A program made the translations under genes and the position numbers. The notes below the pieces were generated by a model that worked only from the letters and a program-made list of their open reading frames with translations, did not search any database and was not told the origin of the DNA. A stretch of 64,000 nt of DNA, from NCBI GenBank assembly GCA_030180135.1, contig CM058237.1, positions 101,791,489 to 101,855,488 of the forward strand, given 5' to 3'. Positions 1-14,525 of the stretch are shown one piece after another; positions within the stretch are counted from its first letter, which is position 1, and the number at the start of each line of letters is the position of its first letter. Source of the stretch: Orychophragmus violaceus (taxonomy: Eukaryota > Streptophyta > Magnoliopsida > Brassicales > Brassicaceae).

Positions 1-1
1 C

Positions 2-2660
2 TACCAAGGCATCAACCGGGTTACTGTCATGAACAAGTACCCATTGCCTCGGATAGACGAGTTGTTAGACCAACTCAAAGGTTCGACCGTGTTCTCCAAG
101 ATCGACCTCGCTTCGGGATACAACCAAATCCCGATAGCACCAGAGGACGTGAGGAAGACCACGTTTAGGACTCGGTATGGACACTACGAGTTCGTAGTCA
201 TGCCGTTCGGTCTAACAAACGCACCGGCCATGTTCATGAAGATGATGAACGGTGTCTTTCGGGAATGGTTAGACAGTTTTGTCATAATATTCATTGATGA
301 CATCCTTGTTTACTCCAAGAACCCTAAGGAACATCGGGAGCATCTTAGGATCGTGTTGGAGAAGCTGCGGGAACAGAAGCTCTATGCCAAGCTAAGTAAA
401 TGTAGCTTCTGGCAAGAGCGGATTGGCTTCCTAGGACACAGTGTCGGCGGAAGGAGTGGCAGTTGATCCAGAGAAGATCCGGTCAATTGAGGATTGGCCA
501 AGGCCGAGAAATGTGATTGAGGTCCGAAGCTTTCTTGGTCTGGCCGGCTATTACAGACGTTTTGTCCATGGGTTCGCTAGTATGGCCAAGGCCATGACAA
601 ATATGACCGGGAAAAATGTGAAGTTTGAGTGGACTGAGGCCGCGGAGAAGAGTTTTACAGAACTCAAGGAGATGTTGACTAAGGCACCAGTCCTGACTCA
701 ACCCCAAGATGATGTGCCTTACGTGGTATACACGGATGCGTCAATCAATGGGTTGGGATGTGTGTTGATGCAGGAAGGGAAAGTGATTGCATATGCTTCA
801 AGGCAATTAAGGAAACATGAGGGGAACTATCCCACTCATGATCTTGAGATGGCCGCAGTAGTTTTTGCACTTAAGATCTGGAGATCTTATCTCTACGGAG
901 CAAAAGTGAAACTATTTACGGACCATAAGAGCCTAAAGTATGTGTTCACCCAACCTGAGCTCAACCTTCGTCAAAGAAGATGGATGGAACTAGTGGCCGA
1001 TTACGATCTGGACATTACTTACCATCCAGGGAAGGCCAACCTCGTGGCCGACGCCTTAAGTAGGAAGAGGACCGAGGTGGCTATTGGACGAGATGCAGAG
1101 ACCTTGGTCGGAATGGTCCGTTCCTTGCGTCTCAATGCATTGACCATAGGCGAGGAGCCAGTTGGCTTAGGGGCATCGGACCAAGCAGATATTCTGACTA
1201 AAGTCCGGCTTTCTCAGAAGGATGATGAGGAGTTGGTGAAAGCCGCTAAGAACAACCATACGGAATACCAAATCTCCAATAATAGGACGATTGTGGTAAA
1301 TGGCCGAGTCTGTGTGCCAAACGTATGGGAACTGAAGGAAGTCATCTTACGAGAGGCTCATCAGTCTAAGTTCTCAATTCATCTCAGCCAAACCAAGATG
1401 TACCATGACCTCAAACGGTACTATCATTGGGTTGGGATGAAGCGTGATGTAGCTGATTGGGTGGCCAAGTGCCCGACATGTCAGCTAATCAAGGCGGAAC
1501 GCCAAGTCCCGAGTGGTCTGCTAAAAAGTCTTCCCATTCCGGAATGGAAATGGGATAACATAGCTATGGACTTTGTGACCGGTTTGCCTACGACCCGGAA
1601 CAGGCGAGATGCCATTTGGGTTGTGGTAGATAGGCTCACGAAATCCACCCACTTCTTGGCTATCAAGAAGACGGACGGAGTGGGGAAGTTGGCTGAGTTA
1701 TACATTGATGAGATCGTGAGACTTCATGGGATCCCATCAAGTATAGTTTCAGACAGGGACAGCCGGTTTACTTCTTATTTCTGGCAAGCCTTCCAAAAGG
1801 CCCTGGGAACGAGAGTGAACATGAGTACGGCTTACCATCCCCAGATGGACGGTCAATCCGAAAGGACCATACAAACCCTAGAAGACATGCTAAGGGCGTG
1901 TGTCCTTGAATGGGGTGACTCATGGGAGAAGTTTCTACCCTTGACCGAGTTTGCGTATAACAACAGTTATCACACAAGCATCGGAATGTCGCCTTATGAG
2001 GATTTGTATGGGCGGCCTTGTCGAACTCCACTATGCTGGACTGAGGTTGGAGAGTCAAGTATAGTTGGACCATACATAATAGAGGAAACAACGGAACGAA
2101 TCCGATTCCTCAAGGCCAAGATGAAAGAAGCTCAAGACCGTCAAAAGAGCTATGCAGACAAGAGAAGAAAGGACCTTGAGTTCGAAGTAGGCGACCAAGT
2201 CTACTTGAAGATGATCACTTTCAAGGGTCGGGCCAGGGTTTCCAAGCGTGGTAAGCTTGATCCCAGATATTTGGGACCGTTCCGAATCATTGAACGGGTT
2301 GGGGCGGTCGTCTATAAGTTGGATTTGCCAAGTGAGATGGACGCATTTCACAACGTGTTCCATGTCTCACAGTTGCGCAAATGCTTAGGGGATCAAGACA
2401 TAGTTGAACCCGAGATTCCAAGGGAACTTAGGCAAAACTTGACCATCGAAATCCGGCCACTCCGAATCCTAGATAGGATGGAAAAAGCAACCCAAAAGAA
2501 AGTGGTACAAATGGTCAAAGTGGAATGGATCCACAATGGGACCAATGAGATTACTTGGGAAACCGAGAATAGGATGAAGGCCGACTATCCAGAGTGGTAC
2601 AAAAACCTTGACGCGGATTCGGGGACGAATCCATTTCAAGGGGGGGGGGGAGACTTGTAG
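2..2660 (+). pseudogene. Ty3/gypsy pol (RT-RNase H-integrase), partial and frameshifted
   Basis: The reading frame is open from base 2, upstream of the first ATG at 29, so this is the middle of a polyprotein. The first part carries reverse transcriptase with FIDDILVYS as the catalytic YXDD-type box. At about 437-443 the frame shifts: the RT thumb (FLGH) is followed by out-of-frame residues, and the normal continuation (SAEGVAVDP) is in the next frame, open to 2660. That part has RNase H (TDASINGLG), the integrase HHCC finger (H..H, CPTCQ), a DDE core (MDFVTGLP, VSDRDSRF, SERTIQTLEDML), an LGPF motif and a chromo-like end (ITWETENRM). The stop codon at 2658-2660 lies just inside the LTR. The shift should stop production of a full pol protein unless it is a sequencing error. 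Confidence 0.85.
2640..2655 (+). other. Polypurine tract of Gypsy-1
   Basis: An A/G run that includes ten consecutive G lies directly before the LTR start TGTAGTATCC. This is where plus-strand DNA synthesis would be primed. The G run is also the end of the pol reading frame. Confidence 0.75.
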
Positions 2661-2764
2661 TATCCCCCAACCGGCCTAAAGAAGTTAGGACGGGCTATGG
2701 GACCAGAAAATATGAACTGGAAGTCCGGAGAGACTAAACCAAGTGTCCCATAGGCGTTTTAAGG

Positions 2765-2935
2765 CTGAGACTCAGCTGGAAGGAGCTTAGCCAAGTGTGG
2801 AAGTGAGGAAGTCAGCTCAGCTGAGCTGAACAGTCCAGCTGGTCAGCTAGGTCAGCTGGCAACCAGCTCAACTCAGCTGGCCGGAGTGTTAAGTTCTTGG
2901 GCCAGCTGGTCAGCTAGTGACACTAGCTGACCAAG
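2765..2935. repeat. AGCT/CAGCTG-rich array in the Gypsy-1 LTR U3
   Basis: This block carries more than a dozen AGCT cores, mostly as CAGCTGG, GTCAGCT or TCAGCTGAGC. It lies just upstream of the TATA box. Such a cluster of short palindromes suggests an enhancer or a set of factor-binding sites (CAGCTG is an E-box form); the function is inferred. Confidence 0.6.
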
Positions 2936-3028
2936 CAGTTACCAAGCGAATGGGCACAAGTAAGAGTTGCACCCATTCAGTCACCAACTCACACCCATTC
3001 TCCCATGGAAGTTGGCGCATGGAAGAGC

Positions 3029-3039
3029 CTATAAATAGG
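3029..3039 (+). promoter_or_regulatory. TATA box of the Gypsy-1 LTR
   Basis: CTATAAATAGG is a near-perfect plant TATA box about 370 bp into the LTR. Transcription would start some 30 bp downstream, near the GTGCACGCCC stretch, which sets U3 upstream and R-U5 downstream. Confidence 0.7.
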
Positions 3040-3559
3040 CCTTCCCTTGGTCATTTTTGTGCACGCCCATAGAGGGAAAAACACCCACAAATTCTCCAAA
3101 GGCATAAGCCAATAAAACCGAGAGTTTGAGAGAGTTTTTAGAGAGAAGAAGAAGCCGGAATCTTGAGAGAGAAGGCCGGCGGTTTGAGGAAGGATTTGGT
3201 GGTGGGATAAGCGATTGAGAAGAGTACAAGGATGGCCGGTGATGCGTCCACAACTCATGGCAAAGACACGGCCACATCCAAGGTTAGAGTCCGGTTCATT
3301 CCTTCTCGGCCTTGGCCAAAACCCTAGCGGATAACGGCCGGTTGATTATGGCCGGAATTCTCTTTTTCTTATTTCTGAAATGCCGCTTATCCATGTTGCA
3401 CGACCGGCCTTAAAGGCCTTGGTCGTGGCGGTTGGCTTGACGGTTAATCTCGATTCTAAGCGCTAAGATGGCCCAAGGAATCAATACCGCTTCGAACGGT
3501 TTAACGGCTCGTCAAAGAGACGGTAAGCCGAGAACCGAGAAGCCAAGGTGTTGATCGAC

Positions 3560-4090
3560 CTAAGAGTGATATCGGACTAAGGAAATAGTCGTTGGATCGC
3601 GAGACTTATCCGCACTCAACACGCCGGTACGTGATGCGCACGATCGCGATAGCCCACGGTCTATCGCAAGTGATCCTCGGCAGCGGTAACGCGTACGGAC
3701 CGAAGGAACAATCGTAACCGTCCGCGGTAATGATCGCGTCCGTTCGTATGAAGGGTCGCGTCCGTTCGCGGATACGCGACTATACCGCAGACCGACCGTG
3801 CGAAGATTCGGCGGATCGCTCCGTGTCGACGACACGCATAGCCGCACGCTCATGCGTCAAGCCGGATAGTACGCACATACTGATCAGTCCGCGCGACCGT
3901 AAGTTCAAGCGCGCGATAGATCGGCACGACCGTCCCGGTACGCGTATGATCGTAAGGCTAAACGCGCGCGGACAATCGAACGACCGTGAACAAGGCGCGA
4001 TGGTTGTAAGTCCACGCGTCCGACCATGTTCCGTACGACGTGAACACGCAACCACACGCTCACGCCCGTGAGCCAAGTTGTGCTTGCGGT
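3560..4090. repeat. CpG-rich, CGATCG-rich R-U5 region of Gypsy-1
   Basis: CG dinucleotides are very dense here (many CGCG, CGATCG and CGTACG). Short open frames in several phases (for example 3730-4071 plus, 3780-4094 minus) are by-products of low stop-codon density and look like no known protein. A comparable block is in the related LTR at 32220-32830. Confidence 0.6.
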
Positions 4091-4578
4091 TCATATGAAC
4101 GTGTAACGGGAATAAGCGACTTATGATAGGAAACTTAGTACGGTTTTAGGATTGCTTGTATAATATAAAGTTCATGGGATCATATAGTAATATGAATTGC
4201 TAGGTTGCATAAAAATCGATATAAACGAATATGAAAATCTCATGAACTTGTTTTGGTTTTCAGGTGATCATGATAATGATCGGGCTTAGGCGCGGACAAG
4301 ACTTGGGGCGAGTGGTGTTTAGTTATGGATAGACATTTTTAGGACCGAATACTTAGCATAATGCGTTTGATACTACATTTGTATTTGGTACCTTTATTTA
4401 TTAATAAAATGTCTATTTTGCCTTAGTCTATATATGAATCGAAATTGTTGAATGAATGAGATTGAAAATCGTTTAAGTATGAATAAAACGGGCTTGAGGT
4501 TCATAAAGAAACCTCAAGATAAAATTGGCTAAGTAGTGGCAAACCTTACCGGCCCTATGGCCGGGATAGGCCTTGTCA

Positions 4579-7002
<2,424 letters not shown>

Positions 7003-7343
7003 TTGATCAGGGGGCAAATCGCAAAAATGGCACAAAAACATGTTTTGTCAAAATCACAAAATAGCATTTATTAAAGGATAAGACAAAACTAATCTTAACC
7101 CTAAACCCTTAAATACTAAACCCTAAACTCTAAATAGTAAATCCTAAACCCTAAATACTAAACACTAACCATAAATAATAAACCTTAAATCCTAAATAAT
7201 AAACTCTAAACCCTAATTTATATAATGCTATAAAAGTTTTTGTAATCAAAATAATGCTAAAAATATCAATTCTTTTCCTTGGTGCTATAAATATGACAAG
7301 GTATGTTTTTTTGTGCTATTTTATGCCTTTTCTCTTGATTAGG
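7003..7343. mobile_element. Candidate Mutator-like MITE with 9-bp target duplication
   Basis: The 323-bp body (7012-7334) begins GGGCAAATCGCAAAAATGG, and the reverse complement of its right end reads GAGAAAAGGCATAAAATAG. The two are alignable imperfect terminal inverted repeats, and both continue into a GCACAAAA run and ACAT. Flanking nonamers TTGATCAGG (7003-7011) and TTGATTAGG (7335-7343) match at 8 of 9 positions, the length Mutator-like transposases produce. There is no coding capacity, so it would be non-autonomous. Confidence 0.55.
7096..7216. repeat. Degenerate telomere-like repeats (CCCTAAA variants)
   Basis: About a dozen imperfect units such as AACCCTAAACCC, AATACTAAACCCTAAAC and AATCCTAAACCC lie in tandem inside the MITE candidate. 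Most units depart from TTTAGGG by one or two bases, unlike a true telomere end. Confidence 0.6.
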
Positions 7344-8402
7344 CCTAAAGAAATATATCCAAAAAAATTACACCATATGAATCAAACAGAGGAATCAACC
7401 CTTTCATTCTCAAACAAATCACTTAACCACAACGGGTGATTAATTTTCACATAAGATTTTACTAACTCATACCTTGTGACACTTTGAACAATGATCAACG
7501 CTCCTCTATTCGATTCTCTGGAATCATCAGGAATATTATGAATTTTAACACACAAAAAGATTGTTTGGAGGTATTTAGAGTAATGTCTTCGTGTCCATTT
7601 GTCCACCACAACCATCCAATCTCTGTAGTTTCACGGGCCATGATCGTGACGGAAAAAAATTGAATCATCCCCTCCATTGAAACGACTTGTAATCCTACCG
7701 TTTAATTTCCATGCGTTTAGTGTCATTATTTGAATCCCGGATTTTACCCTTGAACAACTAAGCTAAACCTATAATTTTCCTTTTTTACGCTTAGCAAGGG
7801 AGTTCGATCTGATCCAAAAGTAAGGTTTTGCATTGCTAACCAGAGATCTTTCTCCAAGATGAGAATGAAACGCTGAGTTCTGATGACCAGAAATATGAGA
7901 TCGCCAGCGGTGAAGATGATGACATCACCAAAAAATTGATATGGTGAAAGCAGGTTTTGGAGAAACTATTACTTTTTTTGGTCAAATGAGAAACTATCAT
8001 TATTATTTTGGTTCAGTGAATACTAAATGATCATTCGTTTATTCGAGATAACATTTTTTTTTTTTTGGTCGTACTTTAAAAGTTATAAAAGTTAGAAAAA
8101 CCTCAAGAGCCTCGCACAGCACTTATTTGTTACCTTCAACACACGGAGCCATTGGAAATTGAACTGCTACGGGTTTCAAAAATAGAAACCAAAAGAGATA
8201 ATGCCAATCACACGGACTCGAAAGTTCATCAAAATCTACCACTGTCACTTAAGAGCATCCACATATTACAAGCAGCAAGAGAAACGAGAGGTTCAGAGAG
8301 TTTTTTTCTTTTCTTTTCAAATGGTAGATAATTTGACAAAGCAACTTAGTGTTAGGCAGACACACCTCTTAGAGTGTTAAGCGGATTTTGGGCAGAGTAG
8401 AG
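7344..8402. other. Intergenic DNA and probable 3' UTR of CBE1
   Basis: No supported gene. The part next to 8402 is presumably the 3' UTR of the minus-strand gene CBE1. A T11-12 run lies near 8050. A gene end or transcript boundary could not be placed from sequence alone. Confidence 0.4.
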
Positions 8403-11400
8403 TTACCTGTAGCCAAAGCCAAGGTCGTGTTCCTGACCCATAGACCCCTGACGATTAGGACCACCGGCTTGACCCATTGCCGGAGATTGCTTGGATGGGT
8501 CCATCCTCTGGTGAATCCCTAAGAGAGTATTCAGTGAAGCTGGATGATCAATTCTGTTGCCTTGAGAAACTGAAAAGCCACAAAACGAAAATTTGTTTTG
8601 AGACTTGAGAGAGCAAATAAATAAAAAATCAACTCGTCCCTGCATAGTTCGATATTAAGACTGGGGGTCCTCGAGTCACAAGATTTTGAACCCAGGCGAA
8701 AAATAAGAGAAAGTTGAATCTTTAAAGGTAAAGTAGCAAATGGGTTTGGGTATATTTTGTTATACCTGGTGGTGGTATACCGTAGTTGGGCTGGTGATGA
8801 GCAAAGGGAAAGCCTTGTGATGGATTTATCTCGGGGATGAGACCCGGCATTTGATTGTTTACATGAGGAGAGTGATGATGTGGTGGACCACCACCGGGGA
8901 ATCCTTGCATTAGATGATGGCGTTGCAGGTTGTCTTGCATATGCATCTTCTGCATCAGATGTGGAGGAAGCCGATCAAACTCGGGAAGTCCACTAGTTGT
9001 TGACTGATGGAAAGGTGGACGATGAATCATGCTTGGTGGAAACCGGTGATTTGGTGGAGGATCCTGATGTTGAGCTATGATGCTTCCTTGACCCATAAAA
9101 TCGAGCTGAGGTTTAACATGAGCATGTCGAGTATCCGAAGGATGGAAAACTGGGCCTGAACCATTCAAGTGAGAAGAGGGGTCAGACGCGTATTGTTGGG
9201 GATGATGATGAAGAAAGGGACCATCATGACCTCCCATTGTTGGTCTTTCATTCCTTGGACCATAGTTTAAAGCAGCTAGCTTGTCAGAGATGTTGAAAGT
9301 TGCTTCAGGCTCCTGATTACGAGGTCCTGGAAAAGACATGTATTTTTGTGGGTTTGCAGGATCGCCAACTGCAAGTAAGTTACCATCTTCTGGAAGGCCT
9401 AGTAGCCCTCCTGAAAGACCGTCATGTCTGATTTGATTTCTTTGGCTCAGTTCACCGATAGACCTCTCTGATCGAAGCGGGACCCCAGGAGCATCAGAAA
9501 CCACAGCTCTTCCAGAGACAGGTTCTCCAATTGACTGCAGTTCGTTCATGAAGGCACTCCCAAATAGATTCTCAAGGGTCAACGACTTCCCCGGATCTGC
9601 TTCTCCAGATGTAGGTGGTTTCACAGATGGTGGTGGTCTACTCTCTGTAACTGGAAGTAGCAGCGTATCTTGACTTTTTGGGTCTGCACTTCTCTTTAAT
9701 AAAGAAAGAAGGTGCTGCGAAGCTTGGTTATCAACAGATGTTTTCCGTTGATTGGTCTTCTTCACGGAAGAAACACTCAAGTCTTGGTCAACTGGCGGTG
9801 GAAGAGGATGATAACTTTCACTGACTTCTGACAGAATAGACTGCTCAAGGTCTTCACAAGTGAGAACAGGTGGAGCAGCTGTTACTGATTTAGTTGCGGA
9901 AGTGTTGCTTAACTTATCAGTTTTTTTAGTGGCATGGCCTTGATAAGGAAAATCCATCGAAAGCTCACCCTTAGCTTTTGTGTCAAAGGTTTGCAATTTA
10001 TCTGCACCTTGAAGTAGTGACAGTAAGCCTCTTGGTGGCATGCTGGATGGGAGATCTTCGGCTGGCTTGTTATCTGCACCGATAAAAATTAAATAGAAAA
10101 AGAGATGTTGAGTTATTGTTTTATCATGGAAAATGTTACTTTTCTCGCATAACAGTCGGTGGATTACCTTCTTCAAGAAATAGATGTGCAAACTTTGACG
10201 ATTTAGCAGTCTGAGGGCTCTGTGTCTCTTCTACTTTTTCGACAATATTCTACAAGGATGTGGACATTTGTCAGGTCAAATGATATTATTCGAATACCAC
10301 TGGGAAAATACGTAAAATGCAAGTACATGACCATCTCTTAACATGCACGTCATTTCCTGAGTAAAAAGCATTCGATTTTGTTTATATATAACACATGTAC
10401 CATTGTTTGGTTACTAAGAGAACAGACAAACTATGTTTATCTATCATCCTCGGCATCAATAAATCATATAGGAAAAAGCCTCGGTTACGACTGTGTAATC
10501 AGAAAGAATTATGCACTGACCCAAAATGAAGTGCATATCAATTACAGAAAGTCAGAAACATAAGGGTAGCATAATTGCAAGAGCTATCATGGGAGCAGAA
10601 GGAAAACGAGCTAATTGAAATAGATAGGAAAAAAGAAGTCACCTGAGTAATATTAGAGGAGTCACCACTATTCAAATTTATAGCGGTGTTGAAGAGCTTA
10701 TCTAGAATTGACGGCTCGTCCGAAATCTCCAAGCTTTTCTTCTCGTCCAACTTCACTGTAGCCTGCTCAATTTTTCTAGGATATCCTGGAACTTCAGCAG
10801 CAGTTGAAATGGAGGAAAGTTTTTCAAAACTCTTTTCCTTATTGACTGTATCTGTAGATATTCCTAGAAACGAAGACAAATTAACAGCCTGTTCACTTGT
10901 GTCAGTGGAGTAGACACGAACAGCTTCACCTTCTATCGGCATCTCACTTGAGCCTATCTTAAATATCGAGGGTTTTTCTTCATTCATAACAGACGTTTCA
11001 TTCACCATATTAATGCCTCTGGGATTCAAAGGACTACGTTCATGTTGAGAAGTTTCAGCCTGCAAATAGCGTGGTAATCAGTAAATAACAGGTGCGATTA
11101 AAAATAGAGGATGGACTTATAAATTGTTTTGCAAATTGAAGTACCAATCAGAGAATACATCCAAACAAAACATTTACAAAGAAAAGATAAACCGAAATGA
11201 AAAGGGTCACCACACTCAAACTTCATATCTCACTGATTAGCAGGAAATGAATGGTCTCCGTCGAAAGTGATAGATCAAGCGACCACAGCCATGGATCAAA
11301 TATAACGAACGAAGTAGTAATCGAAGGAATTAGCTATCTGCTAGGAAATAACATCAATAACATCAACGATGTAGTAATTTCAGGAATTAGCTTTCACAGC

Positions 11401-13464
11401 AACGGAATTTGATGAGACTTTCTGAGCCAGGTCTTTATTTATATACTCCTAGTATGCTTGTTCGTTAGATAAGAGGGGGTAATACAACTACTTGTACTCA
11501 TGTTCTTGTTTGGAATTCAAGCAATATAATAATATAGTATATACCTCCATTCATGGAACAAAAACGTTTTAAAATCAATATGCAAACAAAAATGAAAATT
11601 TCATGGAACACATATATTAGGTTTGGAAGAGCATCTCAGAAAGAGAGTGACTTACTTGAGGTTTGTCCCCTTGCTTTCTTTCCAAAATTGTGCTTGCAAA
11701 ACCAGGAGGTACAAGCGGTCTGGGTGCATTATTTTGAGAGGGAAAAGAGTGGTTATTAGAACCAGGAACTGATGGATTGTTGTTGACTTCGCCGCTTCTA
11801 CTAGGACGCTCTTTTTCATCTTTGGACTCCCCAAGCAGTTCAGTAAAATCAAAGTCGTTCTTACGTAAGTCTGGGTTTGATTTTTGCCTCTCTTGGAATA
11901 CTTTTTGATGTTCCTTCCTCAATAACTCAAAAGAAGCTGACATACAGTTGAGAATGTCAATTAAAGATCGATTAAAGATGTGTGAAGAGCTAACTATTTG
12001 ACAGATTTAAGTGAATAGATCCCCTGTACCTCTTCTTTTTCTTTCTTGTTCTGCTCTATCTTCACTTGTAGAGTCAGAAGAACCAAATGTCTCATCATTT
12101 AAAGAGTCTCTAGTGTCACGTCGAGTGAAAGGTGCCGCCTACATATGCAGAGCAGAGGTTTATAAATCCGTGTTCTTAATTAATTGATCTCTACACAAGC
12201 TCATCAGCTCATGACACCCAGCAACATGGTGGAGCAGCATTCAACATTCACTGATACTAAAGACTATCCACACTGGCTACAAAAGACAAGTGGGCAGTTA
12301 ACCTTGTATGGGCGAGGGGGATGGTAAGGTTCATTGCTTCTACTCAGCTGATACGAGTCATTAGATTGAGGTCTGGGGCCAGATGGTCCCGCACCAAATC
12401 CAGAGGTCTTCAGAAAAGAACCTTTCCCCAGAAGTCCATCATGCTCCGGTGATTGCCAAGGCCTCCGAGATGGCATGCCAGAACGCCTTCCAGGCTCTCC
12501 TAGCAAAACCCAGTATCAAAATTCAAAATTCAATAACAAAATATACAGAATACAGAATACAGTTCAATGTCAACTATAATACCCAAATTCCAGAATTTTC
12601 TCTATTTTCTTCTTATCAAGTTTTCACTAGACAAAAGCAGTCTTCATGCCATTCGCTTTCGGAAAAAGGTGGAAATCTACATATACACATATTGAACAGC
12701 CACCTGGATAGAGTTGTAAATCATAAAAATGAACCTTTTTTGCAGAAAGAAGTAATTTGAAGAGCACATTAAGAGCCAAAATAGGGCAAATATTACTAGT
12801 TCTAGTCCACCTCGTAGCAACGTCATCATGCAACAATTAAAGAACATGATGTGAGTAAGCCCAGACTACCTGTGTCCCGGTCAGACTGTGAATCAGCATC
12901 TTTATCATTCCATCCACCTGAGCGCCCTTCCCATCTTCCATGGATGCCTCGAGAGAAACTACCTAATTCACCTCTGGTGGGAGGCGATGAACTATAGTCA
13001 TTCGGCCTCAAGCCGTGGGACGCAAAATCGCCAGAAATTCTGTGTCGCTCGGGTGCAGGATCTTCAGAGTCACTGCTCATACAAAGAGTGTACAGATCAA
13101 GACATATCTCTCCAAATCAGACATAATACGACAACACAATCATAACAGATTTATACAATTCCTAGAAATACATTTTAAATAAAATATAGAATAGAGCCTC
13201 ACCGTAACAGTAAATCATTAAATTCACTGGGCAGATTTGGGAGCTTCTTACAGACATCTTTATCGCTCAGGGATAAAAGATACTTTCTCGTGTATGAAAC
13301 TCTTGGTTTCCTGATTCAACACAAAGAAAAACAATTAATTCTGCGGCTGAGCATATGATGACAAGCAAAGTAAATAGAGAACAGATAAACACATACTTGT
13401 TGGATTCATCATTGGTTACGACAAGTTGATCCATCGCAAATTGTTGTTCATCAGCTATACTCAT
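8403..13464 (-). CDS. CBE1: eIF4E-binding protein CBE1-like (AT4G01290 orthologue)
   Basis: Ten coding exons join in phase into 2943 nt (980 aa): 13397-13464, 13203-13310, 12870-13075, 12303-12499, 12030-12138, 11656-11936, 10643-11059, 10168-10249, 8766-10073 and 8403-8569; all introns are GT-AG. I chose the ATG at 13464 (MSIADEQQ) because the longer frame has no upstream ATG and meets a stop. Residues 29-35, YTRKYLL, form a canonical YxxxxL-phi eIF4E-binding motif split from the start by the first intron. The rest is mostly disordered: charged and Ser-rich in the middle, two LLSLL segments in exon 9 (RGLLSLLQGADK and QHLLSLLKR), and a Pro/His/Gly/Met-rich C-terminus ending DLGFGYR. The family binds the cap-binding protein eIF4E in the cytoplasm and affects mRNA translation. 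The exon 3 acceptor (13075 or 13072) and exon 10 acceptor (8569, or one further in) have in-frame alternatives. Identity is by recognition. Confidence 0.85.
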
Positions 13465-14525
13465 TGTACAAGCCACAAGATCTTCGATGGTCAAAGCCAA
13501 GATACACCACTATATGTTCTCAACTCCTAATCAAGTGTAGTTCTCTATGGGTAAATACCCCCAAAAAAACGTAAATCTTCTTACAATTTAGTAAAACCGT
13601 GATCTGATGTTAGATATTACAGTGCCTAAAATTTTCACTCTCCCAAGTAACCAGCAACAATATGCAAATCAAAAGAGACGCATGAACCCAACTCGCCAAA
13701 CCTAATAACGTACCCCACGATTCGGCACCAGCAACTTCATCAGGTCGTCACGATCAGCTATATATATACAGTAAGATTCTGAGAAAGAAAAACTAAGTTA
13801 TATTTCGAACAGAAATGGTAAAGTCTCCAGAAATGTTAAAGCTTAAAACCAAAAAAAAAAAACTAGCTCATCCTAAAGTCAGAAGGCTAATCTCGCATCG
13901 GAACCCACCAATTCTCACCCAACAAACCAAAGTTTCGAATCAAAAAGCCCCAAATCCAGATAGAACGAAACAAAGTGCAGTTTCCTGCACCAATCTGAGG
14001 TCTTCGACAGCTAGGGTTTTTTAGCGCCCTACGAGGGGAATTACAAGGACTCCAGAGACCATCGGCAAAGATAAATAAAAAGGAACAACGCGGATTCTAG
14101 AAAGAAAGAGAACGGAGAAAACAATTAGGGTTTCGATCTGCAGAAAATAAAATTTCGCTCTTCCAGAACTTGATCGATGGACGAAAAAGAGAGGATCGAA
14201 GAGAGAAAACCAAGTCTACAGGAAGAGAGAGATGAGGAGAGATTTCTCTCAAAGAGGAAGGTAAAATTGACAACTCACGCGCCTGCTCTCCACGTAAATT
14301 CACGCGCTAAATTTTGTATAATTCCAACTATTAGCACAAACTTTTCAAGAATTAGAGAAAACCCTAAATATATTTTACTTGGACTCAAATTTCCCCCAAT
14401 ACAAGATACAACCCTGATACTAAATCAAATTAACTCATTTTTTTAGCAAGGGAATGAAACATGCAACAAAAGTATCACAATAATCCATGAAACCTGAAGA
14501 CAATACATACAATGGTCAGCTATTT
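13465..14525 (-). other. CBE1 5' UTR/promoter and RPL5 3' flank
   Basis: Both genes run on the minus strand, so this 1.06 kb must hold the end of RPL5 and the start of CBE1. On the minus strand there are CT-rich stretches with AAACCCTA motifs (near 14125 and 14010), typical of plant 5' UTRs. An in-frame stop with an AG just upstream of the start codon suggests a 5' UTR intron. The exact transcription start is not visible. Confidence 0.45.

Larger units (their letters stand above)
1..4578 (+). mobile_element. Gypsy-1: Ty3/gypsy chromovirus, 3' part (pol end plus 3' LTR)
   Basis: The window opens inside the reverse transcriptase of a plus-strand Ty3/gypsy element. RT, RNase H and integrase follow in that order, the gypsy arrangement. 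A GPY/F-like motif (LGPF) and a chromo-like tail after the integrase point to a chromovirus, perhaps Tekay-like; that lineage is inferred. A G10 polypurine tract precedes an LTR beginning TGTAGTATCC. The 5' half lies outside the window, so no target duplication can be checked. The right boundary, at GGCCTTGTCA, is estimated. Confidence 0.85.
2656..4578 (+). repeat. 3' LTR of Gypsy-1
   Basis: The LTR starts with TGTAGTATCC right after the polypurine tract and appears to end near ..GGCCTTGTCA. It contains an AGCT-rich upstream block, a TATA box and a CpG-rich stretch at about 3560-4090. Its start-proximal transcribed part (about 3085-3160, ending in ACCGAGAGTT) matches the reverse complement of 63860-63975, so the same LTR family forms the base of the nested stack on the right. 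The end coordinate is inferred because the 5' LTR is not in the window. Confidence 0.65.

Noticed and set aside
3730..4094. Overlapping open frames of about 110 residues on both strands
   Set aside because: They lie in a CpG-rich LTR region where stop codons are rare, are Arg-rich in every frame and have no recognisable motif.
7096..7216. Telomere or subtelomere sequence
   Set aside because: Units are degenerate and few, and lie inside a short element next to ordinary genes.
12383..12760. Plus-strand frame of 125 residues opposite CBE1
   Set aside because: It is antisense to CBE1 exon 4 and the adjoining intron and has no recognisable sequence.
13398..13500. CBE1 start at 13500 (reading LALTIEDLV)
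   Set aside because: That codon is TTG, the frame meets a stop just upstream, and the ATG at 13464 gives a good N-terminus.
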